A DNA stretch of 64,000 nucleotides from JAJNBA01 sp035512775. Lineage in GTDB: Bacteria > Actinomycetota > UBA4738 > HRBIN12. The notes under the pieces are model-generated. The model saw only the letters and a program-made list of their open reading frames with translations. It was not told the DNA's origin and made no database searches. The position numbers and the translations under genes are program-made. The DNA lies in assembly GCA_035512775.1 (NCBI GenBank), contig DATKDI010000001.1, forward strand, positions 8,725 through 72,724, given 5' to 3'. This document shows positions 25,777 through 34,050 of the stretch, piece by piece (position 1 is the stretch's first letter; each line of letters opens with the position of its first letter).

Positions 25777-25810
25777 CCGGCGACCGCTCCCCCCGTGGGC
25801 GGGTCGCCGG
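25777..25810 (-). terminator. Second stem-loop directly after the PilP-like gene
   Basis: CCGGCGACC at 25777-25785 pairs with GGTCGCCGG at 25802-25810 around a 16-base loop, immediately past the stop of the PilP-like gene. Together with the adjacent longer hairpin it marks the end of the pilMNO transcript. Confidence 0.55.
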
Positions 25811-25811
25811 G

Positions 25812-26384
25812 CTATTTCTGCGCGTTGATGCAGAGGGTGAACTGCTCGTCCCCGAAGAGGAACGTCGCGCAGTTCCCTCCCACCGAGCGCAGCTCGAACC
25901 TGCCGCCCGCGAACTGCTCCCCGACGACCACGTCGTAGACCGTGCCGTCGACCTCCACCTGGACGTGGGTCGCACCGTCGCGCTCGAAGATGTCGAGCAG
26001 GACGACCGTGGACCCGCCGACGTTCCGACTCGACCCACCACCCGGCGCCGTCGGGGAGGGCGTCTGCGTGCCGCCGCCGCCGTTCGACGGCGAAGGGGTC
26101 CCGTTCCCGTTGCCGCCGCCACCACCAGGAACCGTCGGTGACGGGGACGGCGACAGGAAGGGCGGGACGGAGAAGGGGTCCCGCCCGGTGAAGCTCTGGA
26201 TCGGAGGGCCGGCGCCCCCGGGTGAGGGACTGGGCGACTCGGCACCGGGCGTCGTCGGAGGGATCGGCGGGAAGGCCTCTTCGCCCCCTCCGAGGACGGA
26301 GAACAGCACGAAACCCGCCAGCAGCACGCCGACGACGACGCCGCCGATGGTCACTGTTCGTCGATCTCGTTCAGATAGCGCCAT
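25812..26384 (-). CDS. PilP/GspC-like pilus accessory protein
   Basis: 190 residues. A short cytoplasmic start, one membrane helix (about residues 12-32, GGVVVGVLLAGFVLFSVLG), a long Pro/Ser/Gly linker with the motif DPFSVPPFL near 69, and a compact C-terminal domain from about 122 (STVVLLDIFERDG, TVYDVVVGEQFAGGRF). Two Cys lie in the last 25 residues. This layout resembles PilP or GspC, which bridge the inner-membrane platform to a secretin. No secretin gene is present, so in a monoderm it more likely contacts the outgoing pilus or wall. The identification rests on layout and on position after pilO. Confidence 0.7.
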   Translation of the reverse strand: MALSERDRRTVTIGGVVVGVLLAGFVLFSVLGGGEEAFPPIPPTTPGAESPSPSPGGAGPPIQSFTGRDPFSVPPFLSPSPSPTVPGGGGGNGNGTPSPSNGGGGTQTPSPTAPGGGSSRNVGGSTVVLLDIFERDGATHVQVEVDGTVYDVVVGEQFAGGRFELRSVGGNCATFLFGDEQFTLCINAQK

Positions 26385-26386
26385 CG

Positions 26387-26974
26387 TTATGCCCCCGGGA
26401 TCGCACCCTGCTCGGTCGGGCCGGGCTCGGAGCCCGGTCCCGAGCTGACGTCGCTCGTGTACAGCGTGATCGTGGCGGCGAACGAGAGCGCCGCCCCCTC
26501 GATCGGGCTCAGATCCATCGACTGGACGGTCGCGGCGCGAGGGAGCGTTTCGATCTCGTGGAGGTACTTCACGAGCGCGAAATACGAGCCCTCGCCGCTG
26601 GCAGAGATGGAGATGCTCGAGAAAGGCGCCGTTACCGACGTGGCGGGTGTGGCCGGCGTGAGGCTCAGCACCGTCACGCCGGAGACCGACGCGGCGTTCC
26701 GGAGGAAGAGGATCGCGCCCGGGAGATCGGCCGTGGGCGGCACCTTCCCGTCGACCTCCCGGATGGCTGCCTCGTTCTCGGGCGCCTCGTCGCGCGCCTG
26801 CTCCAGCGCGTTCAGTTGCGCGCTCAACGTCTGCTGTTGCGCACGCGTGTCCTCGAGCTCTTCTCTCGCCTGGGCGACCTCATTCATCTTGGGAAGCACG
26901 AGGAAGAAGACCAGCAGCAACCCGAGGATCGCGGCTCCCGCGCCGGCGACGATCACGGCTCGCCTACCCTGCAT
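26387..26974 (-). CDS. pilO: Type IV pilus assembly protein PilO
   Basis: 195 residues. Membrane helix at about 6-27, a coiled coil from about 30 to 65 (EELEDTRAQQQTLSAQLNAL), then a ferredoxin-like domain beginning near the PilO-typical stretch LPGAILFLRNAASVSGV. PilN and PilO form a heterodimer linking cytoplasmic PilM to the outside. It overlaps the pilN end by 11 bases and is followed two bases later by the PilP-like gene. Confidence 0.85.
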   Translation of the reverse strand: MQGRRAVIVAGAGAAILGLLLVFFLVLPKMNEVAQAREELEDTRAQQQTLSAQLNALEQARDEAPENEAAIREVDGKVPPTADLPGAILFLRNAASVSGVTVLSLTPATPATSVTAPFSSISISASGEGSYFALVKYLHEIETLPRAATVQSMDLSPIEGAALSFAATITLYTSDVSSGPGSEPGPTEQGAIPGA

Positions 26975-27587
26975 CGGCGACCACCCCTCCGGCTCGGCGT
27001 CCCCGCTCCGTGACCACGGCCCCGGTCAGGTCGACTCCCGACGTGTAGGTGATCGGCCCGTTCTCCGGATCCGCGATGGAGTTCACCCATGGGTTGACCC
27101 AGCCGCGCACCCGTTCGAGTCGCGTGAGCCACGAGGCGACCGTTTGATAGTCCAGGGCAAGCCCGGCGACATCGATCCGCCCGGTGAACGTCGTGTCGCC
27201 TCCCACGGATGCGGTGGGTTCCTGGGCGGCTGCGGTCATCGCGGTGAGCGCCGCGGTGCTCGGGATCACACGAGAGACATCCATGAGCAGTCCCGAGAAA
27301 GAGATCTCGTTGGCGTAGACGGCGTCCAGGAGCTCCTGCTTCGCCTGGGCTCGCGCGCGCAGCTCCTCGAACTCACGGAGCCTCTCGATCTCTCCTTGCA
27401 GACCCTGGTTGGTCTGCTGCTGCTGGTCGATGTCGCTCCTGACGGCACCCAGGTTCCCCAGCTGAAGGACGTAGAAGACGAAGATGAGTCCGATCACCCC
27501 GATACCGGCAAGCGCGACGACGCCGGCCAGCCGTCGCTGACGCTGGGAGGCGAGGATCTCGGGCGGGAGGAGGTTGACCTGGCTCAC
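26964..27587 (-). CDS. pilN: Type IV pilus assembly protein PilN
   Basis: 207 residues from GTG 27587, sharing GTGA with the pilM stop; a TTG four codons earlier is possible. It begins VSQVNLLPPEIL; the NLLP motif inserts into the PilM groove. A membrane helix at about 20-42 and a coiled coil follow, then a ferredoxin-like domain (FTGRIDVAGLALDYQTV). It is the second member of the pilM-pilN-pilO platform operon. Confidence 0.88.
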   Translation of the reverse strand: MSQVNLLPPEILASQRQRRLAGVVALAGIGVIGLIFVFYVLQLGNLGAVRSDIDQQQQTNQGLQGEIERLREFEELRARAQAKQELLDAVYANEISFSGLLMDVSRVIPSTAALTAMTAAAQEPTASVGGDTTFTGRIDVAGLALDYQTVASWLTRLERVRGWVNPWVNSIADPENGPITYTSGVDLTGAVVTERGRRAGGVVADAG

Positions 27588-28675
27588 GAGCCGCTCCAAG
27601 GGATGCCGAGGCCGACGGCGGTCGCGAGCAGCGGCTCGGCCTCCGCTTGCGCCGCCTCGGACAAGGACAACTTCGACCCGACCCGACTGAACACGCGGCC
27701 GGGCTCGACGGTGACGGGGATCCGCTGCCGCAAGATGTCGATGAAGCCGTCGAGCTTCGATCCGCCACCGGAGATGAGCAGTCGCTCGATGCGGGCGCCC
27801 TGGGTCTGCGCCGTGTAGAACTCGAGCGAGGATCGGATCTCGTCGACGAACTGGGTCGCACGCTGCATCGCGATCTCGCTCGCCTGCGCGAGCTGCTTCG
27901 CGATCTCTTTCGCCTCCTCGGTTGTGGGCTCGGCGTCCCCCCCGACGTCTCCCCGCTTCAACCGCTCGGCGACGTCGTCCTCCACGGACATGCCCCGAGC
28001 GATCGCAACGGTGATGTCCCGGCCTCCCGACGGGAGGATCCGGACGAACCGGGTCTCCCCCGCCGCATGCACGACGATGTTGGTGACGTGGGCTCCGACG
28101 TCGACGACGGCCTCGCCCCCGCTGGTCTCGAGTTCCATCCCGGCGCCGGTGGCCCCGACGGCCCGGACCAGTGCGAACGGAACCAGGTCGAGCCCCACCG
28201 GCTCGAGCTTCGCGCCTGTCGCGGCGGCGATGAGCGTGTCCACCATCGCCTTCTGCGCCGCCACCAGCAGCAGACGGAGCATCTGCCGGCCCTCGACCTC
28301 CATCTCCTCGATCAGGTGGTAGTCCAGGACCGCCTCATCCACAGGCATCGGGATGAACTCTTGGACCTGGAACCCGAGTGACTGTCGGAGCTCTTTCTCG
28401 GGCATCGTCGGGAGTGCGATCTCCCGAACGACGACGCGCTGGTTCCCCACTCCCATCCAGACCTTTCGCGATTTGAACCCGCCGTGGCTCGATGACCAGA
28501 GCTCTCTCAGTGCTTCGGACACCGCCTCCACGTCCCGAACCTCGCCGTTCTCGACAGCACCCACCGGAAGCGGCACCTGCGCCGCGCGGATGATCGTCGG
28601 GGGCGAACCCTCAGCCAGCTCGGCCGCCCGAACGGCGGTCGAGCCGACGTCGAGCCCGATCCTCGTCTTCGGCAC
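27584..28675 (-). CDS. pilM: Type IV pilus assembly ATPase-fold protein PilM
   Basis: 363 residues. A cytoplasmic actin/FtsA-like protein that binds the PilN N-terminus and couples the motor ATPases to the platform. It has the nucleotide-binding GLDVGSTAVRAAELA at the start, a second phosphate loop (EAVVDVGAHVTNIVV) near 190, and LLISGGGSKLDGF near 305. The GTG start overlaps the upstream regulator stop by one base. Confidence 0.92.
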   Translation of the reverse strand: MPKTRIGLDVGSTAVRAAELAEGSPPTIIRAAQVPLPVGAVENGEVRDVEAVSEALRELWSSSHGGFKSRKVWMGVGNQRVVVREIALPTMPEKELRQSLGFQVQEFIPMPVDEAVLDYHLIEEMEVEGRQMLRLLLVAAQKAMVDTLIAAATGAKLEPVGLDLVPFALVRAVGATGAGMELETSGGEAVVDVGAHVTNIVVHAAGETRFVRILPSGGRDITVAIARGMSVEDDVAERLKRGDVGGDAEPTTEEAKEIAKQLAQASEIAMQRATQFVDEIRSSLEFYTAQTQGARIERLLISGGGSKLDGFIDILRQRIPVTVEPGRVFSRVGSKLSLSEAAQAEAEPLLATAVGLGIPWSGS

Positions 28676-28899
28676 TAGCCGCCCTCCACGTGCACGGATC
28701 GTCCCTCCAGGAACCGCTCGAGATCGGCCTCGAAGATCCGGTAACCCTTGCCCACCCGGAGCGCCGGGAGCTCACCCGACCGGATGAGGCGGTAGACGGT
28801 CATGTTGGAGACGCGCATCGCCGAGGCGACTTCGGCCACGGTGAAGAGCCTCCCCGTCACGAACGCCCTTGAGCCGCTCACCACGCTCCTTCGGTGCAT
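28675..28899 (-). CDS. Small helix-turn-helix regulator, excisionase/BldC type
   Basis: About 74 residues from ATG 28899. The start is uncertain: AAGGAG lies inside the reading frame, and a GTG at codon 15 (before TGRLFTVAEVA) has AAGGG five bases upstream. The core LFTVAEVASAMRVSNMTVYRLI plus RVGKGYRI is a winged MerR-like domain as in phage excisionases and Streptomyces BldC. No integrase is near, so a transcriptional role is more likely than excision. It is the first gene of the pilMNO operon and is preceded by three phased direct repeats. Confidence 0.85.
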   Translation of the reverse strand: MHRRSVVSGSRAFVTGRLFTVAEVASAMRVSNMTVYRLIRSGELPALRVGKGYRIFEADLERFLEGRSVHVEGG

Positions 28900-28908
28900 C
28901 TCATATGT

Positions 28909-28933
28909 CACATGAAGCACATCAGCCACATCA
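28909..28933 (-). promoter_or_regulatory. Three 9-bp-phased direct repeats, candidate operator
   Basis: On the plus strand CACATGA, CACATCA and CACATCA start at 28909, 28918 and 28927, separated by two bases each, so the phase is exactly nine bases. They lie just upstream of the small HTH gene, where its promoter or leader should be. BldC-type proteins are known to bind direct repeats as head-to-tail multimers, so autoregulation is plausible (inference). Confidence 0.55.
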
Positions 28934-29126
28934 GATTCTTTGAGGCACACCTGCCTCGTTGGGGGTGTTACGAAACACCAGGCAACTAGCGAAGTCAAAC
29001 ATCTCGGACCGCTAAGAACGGATGCGCTGGAGTACTGCTCCGAAGGGGCCCCAGTCAGAGGATCGATGGTCCGGAGGAGGGGGCCGGGAACTCGTGGTCG
29101 GGGAAGGGAGTCTCAGAGATCCGTGA
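28934..29126. other. Intergenic region between pilD and the HTH regulator
   Basis: About 190 bases without a credible gene, visibly less GC-rich than the surroundings. It holds a palindrome GGTGTT-ACGA-AACACC at 28964-28979 that could be an operator. On the minus strand TTGACT precedes it by suitable -35 distance, but no good -10 box is in register. No intrinsic terminator for pilD was found. Confidence 0.5.
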
Positions 29127-29903
29127 TCAGAGGAAGCGGCCGATGTACCAGGAGGCGATCTCCTCGCCCCACAGGCCCGCCACCACCGCGCCCGCGGCGA
29201 GGTAAGGCCCGAACGGGATCGCGCTCTTCCGGCCTCTCCCCATCGCCAGAGCGACCAGTCCCCCGAGACCGCCCGAGGCGATCGCCGCGCCTGCGGCCAC
29301 ACCGACGAAGCGCAGGCCGAGCGACCCGAAGACCAGCCCGATCAAGGCGGCGAGCTTCACGTCTCCCATCCCCATCCCCCCCGATACCGCAGCGACGACG
29401 AAGAGGATCCCCCCGTACAGCAGGAGCCCGATGCCCGCACGGGCCGGGTCTGCCGCCTCGCCGATGAACCGGGCGAGCACGATGAGCACGGAGAACAGGA
29501 CGAGCGAGGGGTACATCAAGCGGTTGGGGATGATCCGATGTCTGAGGTCGATGAGGGCGATCCCCGGCATGAGCGCGAGGAGACCTCCGATCAACACCGC
29601 CTGCCATGGGTTCGGGTGCCGGATCGCCACGAGGACCACGAGTCCGGCCGTGGCCAGCTCGACCAAGGGGTACTCGACGGAGATGCGTGCGCCGCATCGC
29701 CGGCACCTGCCCCGGAGCAAGAACCAGGAGAGCACCGGGATGTTGTCGCGAGCGCCGATCTCCGCTCCACAGGAAGGACACCTCGATCGGGGCCGCACGA
29801 CGGACTCGCCCCTCGGGAGCCGGTGGACCGCGACCGTCATGAAGCTGCCCACGCCGAGTCCGAACGGCAGGGCGACGATCGCGCGGATCCAAGCGTCATC
29901 CAC
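29127..29903 (-). CDS. pilD: Type IV prepilin peptidase / N-methyltransferase
   Basis: 258 residues, polytopic membrane aspartic protease. The N-terminal cytoplasmic domain has two CxxC pairs (CPSC, CRRC) for zinc. The catalytic aspartates are in ALIDLRHRIIPNR (about 117) and GGMGMGDVKLAAL (about 177). It cleaves the leader peptide of PilA-like proteins after Gly and methylates the new N-terminus. The only such gene in the window, it lies between the minor pilins and the platform operon. Confidence 0.93.
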   Translation of the reverse strand: MDDAWIRAIVALPFGLGVGSFMTVAVHRLPRGESVVRPRSRCPSCGAEIGARDNIPVLSWFLLRGRCRRCGARISVEYPLVELATAGLVVLVAIRHPNPWQAVLIGGLLALMPGIALIDLRHRIIPNRLMYPSLVLFSVLIVLARFIGEAADPARAGIGLLLYGGILFVVAAVSGGMGMGDVKLAALIGLVFGSLGLRFVGVAAGAAIASGGLGGLVALAMGRGRKSAIPFGPYLAAGAVVAGLWGEEIASWYIGRFL

Positions 29904-29954
29904 GGGGCCGAACCCTACCCGCAGGCGTGCCCGCGGTGGTGGAAGCGTGCCGCC

Positions 29955-31394
29955 TCACTCGTGGATGTAGGAGATGTCCTGCTTGAAGCCGGTGACACCG
30001 GTGATCCCGGGGACCAGCACCGGCTTGTAGGACATCTTGAAGTTGTTCCCGATCGTGACGTCCTTCGCCAGCACCTGGCCCGCGAACGCGTTCTGATTGC
30101 TCATCGTGGCCTTGCACGGCGTGTAGAACGAGACGTTCGTCCAGCTGTTGAAGCTCGTGTTGTTGCCGACGGAGATGTCCTTCGTGCCGTCGCAGGGGCT
30201 GTCCGAGTACACGCTGATGAAATGGATGTTCTTGATCGAACCGGACGTCCCGTTCCACGTCGAACGCTGCGCGAAGTTGAAGCCGCCGTCGGAGAGGATC
30301 CCCAGGTGCCCGGGGAGCGTGTAGATCGTGTTGTTGGGGGGCGCGAGGGTACACGTCTCGTCGATGCGGATCAGCGCGTTGGTGATACCGCTCGTCGCCC
30401 AGCGGTTCTTGATCCAGTCGTGCGCCTTGGTGCACTTCGTGGTCCCGGTGGCCGTGCTCAGATCGACCAGCGTGTAGCCGGCGGAGATCCACGGGGCGGT
30501 ATCCGACGTGATCTGGGGAAAGCTCTGCGTGGGCACGTCCGGCATGCTCACGAACTCGGTGATCGTGCCGCCGATCGTGAGCTTCGAATCGTCGACATCA
30601 CCGCCGGCGGTCGCGTCGCCGTCGACGAAACCCGTACCGAAGATGTCGCCCTCCGACGAGAGGGCGGCGGCCTCGACGGTCGCAGGGTTGCCCACATCCA
30701 CGTCGTCGCGGGCCCACAGGTTCCCCTTGATGATCGCACCGTTGTTCAGGGTGGCGGATCCGAACGGGACATAGACGTTCCCGTACACGGTCATCGAGTT
30801 CTGGATGTTGAGGTTCCCGTTCAGGACGTAGATGTCACCGTCGTTCCCGGTGTTCCCGTTCACCGTGAAGTTCCCCTGGAAGTCGGGGCCGTTCACGGCG
30901 AGGATCGCTGCCCCGAAGCCTCCGAAGTTCGGCGTGAGCCGGATGTACGTCTCGATCGTCCGTGCCGGCGCTCCGTTGATCGTTCCCGTGGACTCCACCT
31001 TCGCGAAAGCGGGGTAGGTCGTGTCGGTGAAGGTGGAGCATTTCATCTGCGTCGTGCCGTCGGCCGCGTAGAACGTCCCGATAGAGTCGAAGGCCGCCTG
31101 GGACGGCCCTGATTGCACGACGTCACCGATGGTGAGCAGGCCAGTCCCGCCGTCGCATCCGGGATCCACGGCCATGGACAGCGAGGGCGTGGTCTGCAGG
31201 TACGCGTACCAGTGATTCGTTCCCGCCTCTGCCGCGTTGATCGACAGGAGCCGCTCCCGGTCGTACCCGCTGGAATCCAGCGAATGGATCGACTGGGCCA
31301 CCACCACGGTGGAGAGGATCAGCACGACGAACGCGACGGAGAGCGACACGATCATCGCGACCCCCCGTTCCTCGTCTCGCAGGCGCTTGAGCAT
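29955..31394 (-). CDS. PilX-like large minor pilin with bactofilin-like repeats
   Basis: 479 residues. The N-terminus MLKRLRDEERGVAMIVSLSV followed by a hydrophobic stretch to about 34 resembles PilX_N: Gly before a membrane helix without the Glu5 of major pilins. About residues 170-270 contain short beta repeats rich in Asn and Gly (GDIYVLNGNLNIQNS, VYGNVYVPFGSATLNNG, AIIKGNLW) reminiscent of bactofilin or polymer-forming cytoskeletal solenoids. AAAGGAG lies nine bases before ATG. It is probably a pilus-tip or surface-exposed component; its function beyond that is not recognised. Confidence 0.75.
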   Translation of the reverse strand: MLKRLRDEERGVAMIVSLSVAFVVLILSTVVVAQSIHSLDSSGYDRERLLSINAAEAGTNHWYAYLQTTPSLSMAVDPGCDGGTGLLTIGDVVQSGPSQAAFDSIGTFYAADGTTQMKCSTFTDTTYPAFAKVESTGTINGAPARTIETYIRLTPNFGGFGAAILAVNGPDFQGNFTVNGNTGNDGDIYVLNGNLNIQNSMTVYGNVYVPFGSATLNNGAIIKGNLWARDDVDVGNPATVEAAALSSEGDIFGTGFVDGDATAGGDVDDSKLTIGGTITEFVSMPDVPTQSFPQITSDTAPWISAGYTLVDLSTATGTTKCTKAHDWIKNRWATSGITNALIRIDETCTLAPPNNTIYTLPGHLGILSDGGFNFAQRSTWNGTSGSIKNIHFISVYSDSPCDGTKDISVGNNTSFNSWTNVSFYTPCKATMSNQNAFAGQVLAKDVTIGNNFKMSYKPVLVPGITGVTGFKQDISYIHE

Positions 31395-31419
31395 CGGTGT
31401 CGTCTCCTTTGATCTGGCG

Positions 31420-32061
31420 TCAGATGAGTGGGTCCGGGAGCGTTTCGCAGAGCTGGATGGGATAGCCGAACGACGTGTTGCGGCCAGTCAGCGATGCCTC
31501 GAAGAGCTGGGTGGCTTGGGGACGGTTCTGCAGGTCGGGGTTCACGTGGAACGCGACGGCGATGGTCCGTCCAGCCGGGTCCAGGGAGAACGCCGGTTGG
31601 GCGAGGGTACGATTCACGACCCCGTCGGCGACGACCGTCCAATCGGACGCGGCGTTCGGGTCGAGCACAGGCCACGTCCGGTACAGCACCTGCTGCTCGT
31701 CGTTCACCAGCCAGAGGGCGCATCGGGGATCCTCGTTCTCGGCCTGCTCGGCCTGGGTGTAGATCCGGAACAGATAGCCGGTGGCTGCGGCGTCGAAGGG
31801 ATCGTTCCCCGATTCGTCGACCGGGTCATACAGGATGTTCCCGGAACGGACCAACCGGTCGATCGACTGCAGAGTGAGGCGAGCCTGATCGTTCAGTTGT
31901 CCACGCACTTCTTCCTCCACGACCGCTCGCTGGATGCTCGAGAGCGTGGTGGTCATGACCAGCATCACGATGGAGAGGATCGCCATCGCGACGACGAGCT
32001 CGACCAACGTCATGCCACGCTCTTCACGGAGCCGACGCAGCATCCACGTGAACCGCGGCAT
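31420..32061 (-). CDS. PilW-like minor pilin
   Basis: 213 residues. The prepilin leader ends ERG before MTLVELVVAMAILSIV, giving Glu5 of the mature protein and a hydrophobic helix to about residue 45. ATG 32061 is preferred over ATG 32043 because AGGGAG lies nine bases upstream. The C-terminal domain is a GspJ/PilW-like beta domain (SIDRLVRSGNILYDP). It sits between the PilX-like and PilV-like genes, the usual minor pilin cluster that primes pilus assembly. Confidence 0.82.
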   Translation of the reverse strand: MPRFTWMLRRLREERGMTLVELVVAMAILSIVMLVMTTTLSSIQRAVVEEEVRGQLNDQARLTLQSIDRLVRSGNILYDPVDESGNDPFDAAATGYLFRIYTQAEQAENEDPRCALWLVNDEQQVLYRTWPVLDPNAASDWTVVADGVVNRTLAQPAFSLDPAGRTIAVAFHVNPDLQNRPQATQLFEASLTGRNTSFGYPIQLCETLPDPLI

Positions 32062-32065
32062 AGGC

Positions 32066-33865
32066 CTAGGCTCCCTGGGCGGCCGGCGGCGGCCCGTAGA
32101 TGGCGCGAGCGAAAAGGTCGCCGGGATCGAGGGAGGCCGTCAGGTTGATCTGCGTGATCCCGTCGACGATGAACTGGTAGCGGATCGTGATCTCGATCGG
32201 CTGGGATGTGGCTTGGACGTCCCAGCGAACGTCGCCGTCCGTGGGATCCGTGGTCTGCGATGTGCTGTTGGTGGCGTGTTGGATCCCGCCAGCCGCGACG
32301 GTCACCCGCCAGGTCGCGGTCGAGGCCCCCACCACTTCGGTCCTGGAACAGGAGCTCAGGCTGAGCGAGTCGAGCGAGGAGTCCGTCACGCTCTTGCTCG
32401 TGTACCCCGACCCGCTCCCGGTGTAGTAGGTGAACGTCCCGTTGACGCTCGCGGACGGCGCCGTCGCCGTGCTCTCCCCCGCCACGGCCCGGACCGAATC
32501 CCCGTAGCCGACGAGGCGGACGCAGTAGTTGTTGTCGCTCGTCGCCGTCGCGCTCATGTTCGACGGCGGCGTCATGCCGGAGGTCGGGAACCCGCCCAGA
32601 TAGACGGTTCCAAGCGTCCTCGAGGCGTTGGCGTCGACGATCCCGTCCTCGGCGGAGCCTGCCGTGTCGCGGTCGATCGACGATGTGGTGTCGCTGGACG
32701 GTCCGACGATACGAACGAGGTTCGCAGGCCCGACGGAGGACAGCAGCTGCGAATGCAGGACCTGGACGGTCACTTCCCCGACCTGACGCACCTTCGCGCC
32801 GGAGCACGGCAGAAGATCCGTCTCGCGCGTGCCGGTCGTCGGGCAGGCGTACGTGTCGACGCCAGATGCGTCCACGCTCGTGGAACGCCCCTCGGTGTCA
32901 CCTGAGGCCACAGTCGCACGGAGACCGACCTCCGTGCCGGGTCCCGTCACCACCCGCTCGAGGGTGTGGCTCGTGAGGTTCGTCGTCGAGCCGCCGTCGG
33001 TGGTTCCTGAAGCGGTCTCGACCTTGTCGTCCGCGTCGCTGGTCGCTCGCTGGTTCCCGGCGGTTTCGGTACTCACGCTGTCGACCATCTCGAGTCCCGA
33101 GAGGGTCGTCACGACGTCCAGCTCCGTCGCTTGTTCCTCCTGGGCCGTCACGGACGCACCGGGTAGGGTCACGGCCAGCGAGGTGAAGTCGATCGCGAAA
33201 TCGTACAGTTGGCCCTCGACGTCCAGTCGCGCCCGTGGATCGTCCACCTGCCCGTAGAAGAACGGCTGGCACGGCGCCGCGAAGGGGTGCGTCGTGGAGT
33301 TGACGCACCCGTCCGGCGACCAGAAGAGGCTCTGGACCCTCACCGAGTTTTCCGGAGCGTTGGCGATCGCGCCGCCCGCCCACTCCACGATCACGGTCAC
33401 GCGGTAGGGGTTCGAGCTCGGATCGTCGTTCGTGACGTACGTCCAGTACGTCACGTCGAGATTCCCGACCGTCAGCGCATCCGTGTGCGGGACGAGCCAG
33501 GCGGCCTCGTAGCTCGCGTCGAAGGTCGAGGAGACGATCTCCTCGCCGGTGCAGGACTGGAATCGGTACTCTCCGGAACAGCCCACGATCCGGCTATCGG
33601 AAGCCAGCTCCGACGTGGGGATCCCGCTCGTGATCTTCGTGTAGGCGAGGCCTCGGATGTCCTCCATGACGCGATTCGCGATCCCGGTCGCCTGGATCCG
33701 GTCCCGGCCGTAGCCCGTGTACCGGAAGCCGATCGAGGCCGTGTACGCGAGCGCGGTCAACGATGCGAAGACGACCATCAGCGCGATGACCGTTTCGAGG
33801 ATGGTGAACCCACGTTCGCCATGGAGGCGTACACGGATCCGCCGGCTGAGATGACGTCGACTCAT
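32066..33865 (-). CDS. PilV-like minor pilin, unusually large
   Basis: 599 residues against about 150-200 for typical PilV or GspI. A basic leader ends GERG, then FTILETVIALMVVFASL, with the G-F cleavage site and Glu5. The first 200 residues look like a pilin domain. The remaining 400 are Thr/Ser-rich and beta-like (ATSDADDKVETASGTTDG) with scattered Cys, and may form an adhesin module. CGAAGGACG lies shortly before the ATG. It is probably a pilus-associated adhesin (inference). Confidence 0.78.
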   Translation of the reverse strand: MSRRHLSRRIRVRLHGERGFTILETVIALMVVFASLTALAYTASIGFRYTGYGRDRIQATGIANRVMEDIRGLAYTKITSGIPTSELASDSRIVGCSGEYRFQSCTGEEIVSSTFDASYEAAWLVPHTDALTVGNLDVTYWTYVTNDDPSSNPYRVTVIVEWAGGAIANAPENSVRVQSLFWSPDGCVNSTTHPFAAPCQPFFYGQVDDPRARLDVEGQLYDFAIDFTSLAVTLPGASVTAQEEQATELDVVTTLSGLEMVDSVSTETAGNQRATSDADDKVETASGTTDGGSTTNLTSHTLERVVTGPGTEVGLRATVASGDTEGRSTSVDASGVDTYACPTTGTRETDLLPCSGAKVRQVGEVTVQVLHSQLLSSVGPANLVRIVGPSSDTTSSIDRDTAGSAEDGIVDANASRTLGTVYLGGFPTSGMTPPSNMSATATSDNNYCVRLVGYGDSVRAVAGESTATAPSASVNGTFTYYTGSGSGYTSKSVTDSSLDSLSLSSCSRTEVVGASTATWRVTVAAGGIQHATNSTSQTTDPTDGDVRWDVQATSQPIEITIRYQFIVDGITQINLTASLDPGDLFARAIYGPPPAAQGA

Positions 33866-33997
33866 GTCCGTCCTTCGAGATACCTAGAGAAGCTTCCCTT
33901 CACGATGTCGGCAGGCTCTGCCCCTCACTTGAGGTCCGGCCGAGCACGTGAGAGCTCAAAGAGCCTGCCTCACAGGCGCGACGACACAAGATGCGGA
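33866..33997. other. Intergenic region between pilA terminator and minor pilin operon
   Basis: About 130 bases upstream of the PilV-like start. It contains a small CCTG-based hairpin near 33965-33975 but no convincing promoter pair was found. It must carry the promoter of the minor pilins unless transcripts read through from pilA. Confidence 0.35.
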
Positions 33998-34023
33998 AAG
34001 GGCGGCCCCGAGGGGCCGCCCTT
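33998..34023 (-). terminator. Intrinsic terminator of pilA
   Basis: AAGGGCGGCCCC (plus strand 33998-34009) and GGGGCCGCCCTT (34012-34023) form a perfect 12-base stem with a two-base loop, about 27 bases past the pilA stop. On the minus strand the hairpin is followed by TTTCC. A strong partial terminator here would let pilA be made in excess of the minor pilins. Confidence 0.8.
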
Positions 34024-34050
34024 CCAGCCTTCGTGCTATCGCGGTTCGGC

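Noticed and set aside
28675..28899. Phage excisionase belonging to an integrated element
   Set aside because: No integrase, attachment-site repeats or other phage genes are nearby, and the gene is operonic with pilM.
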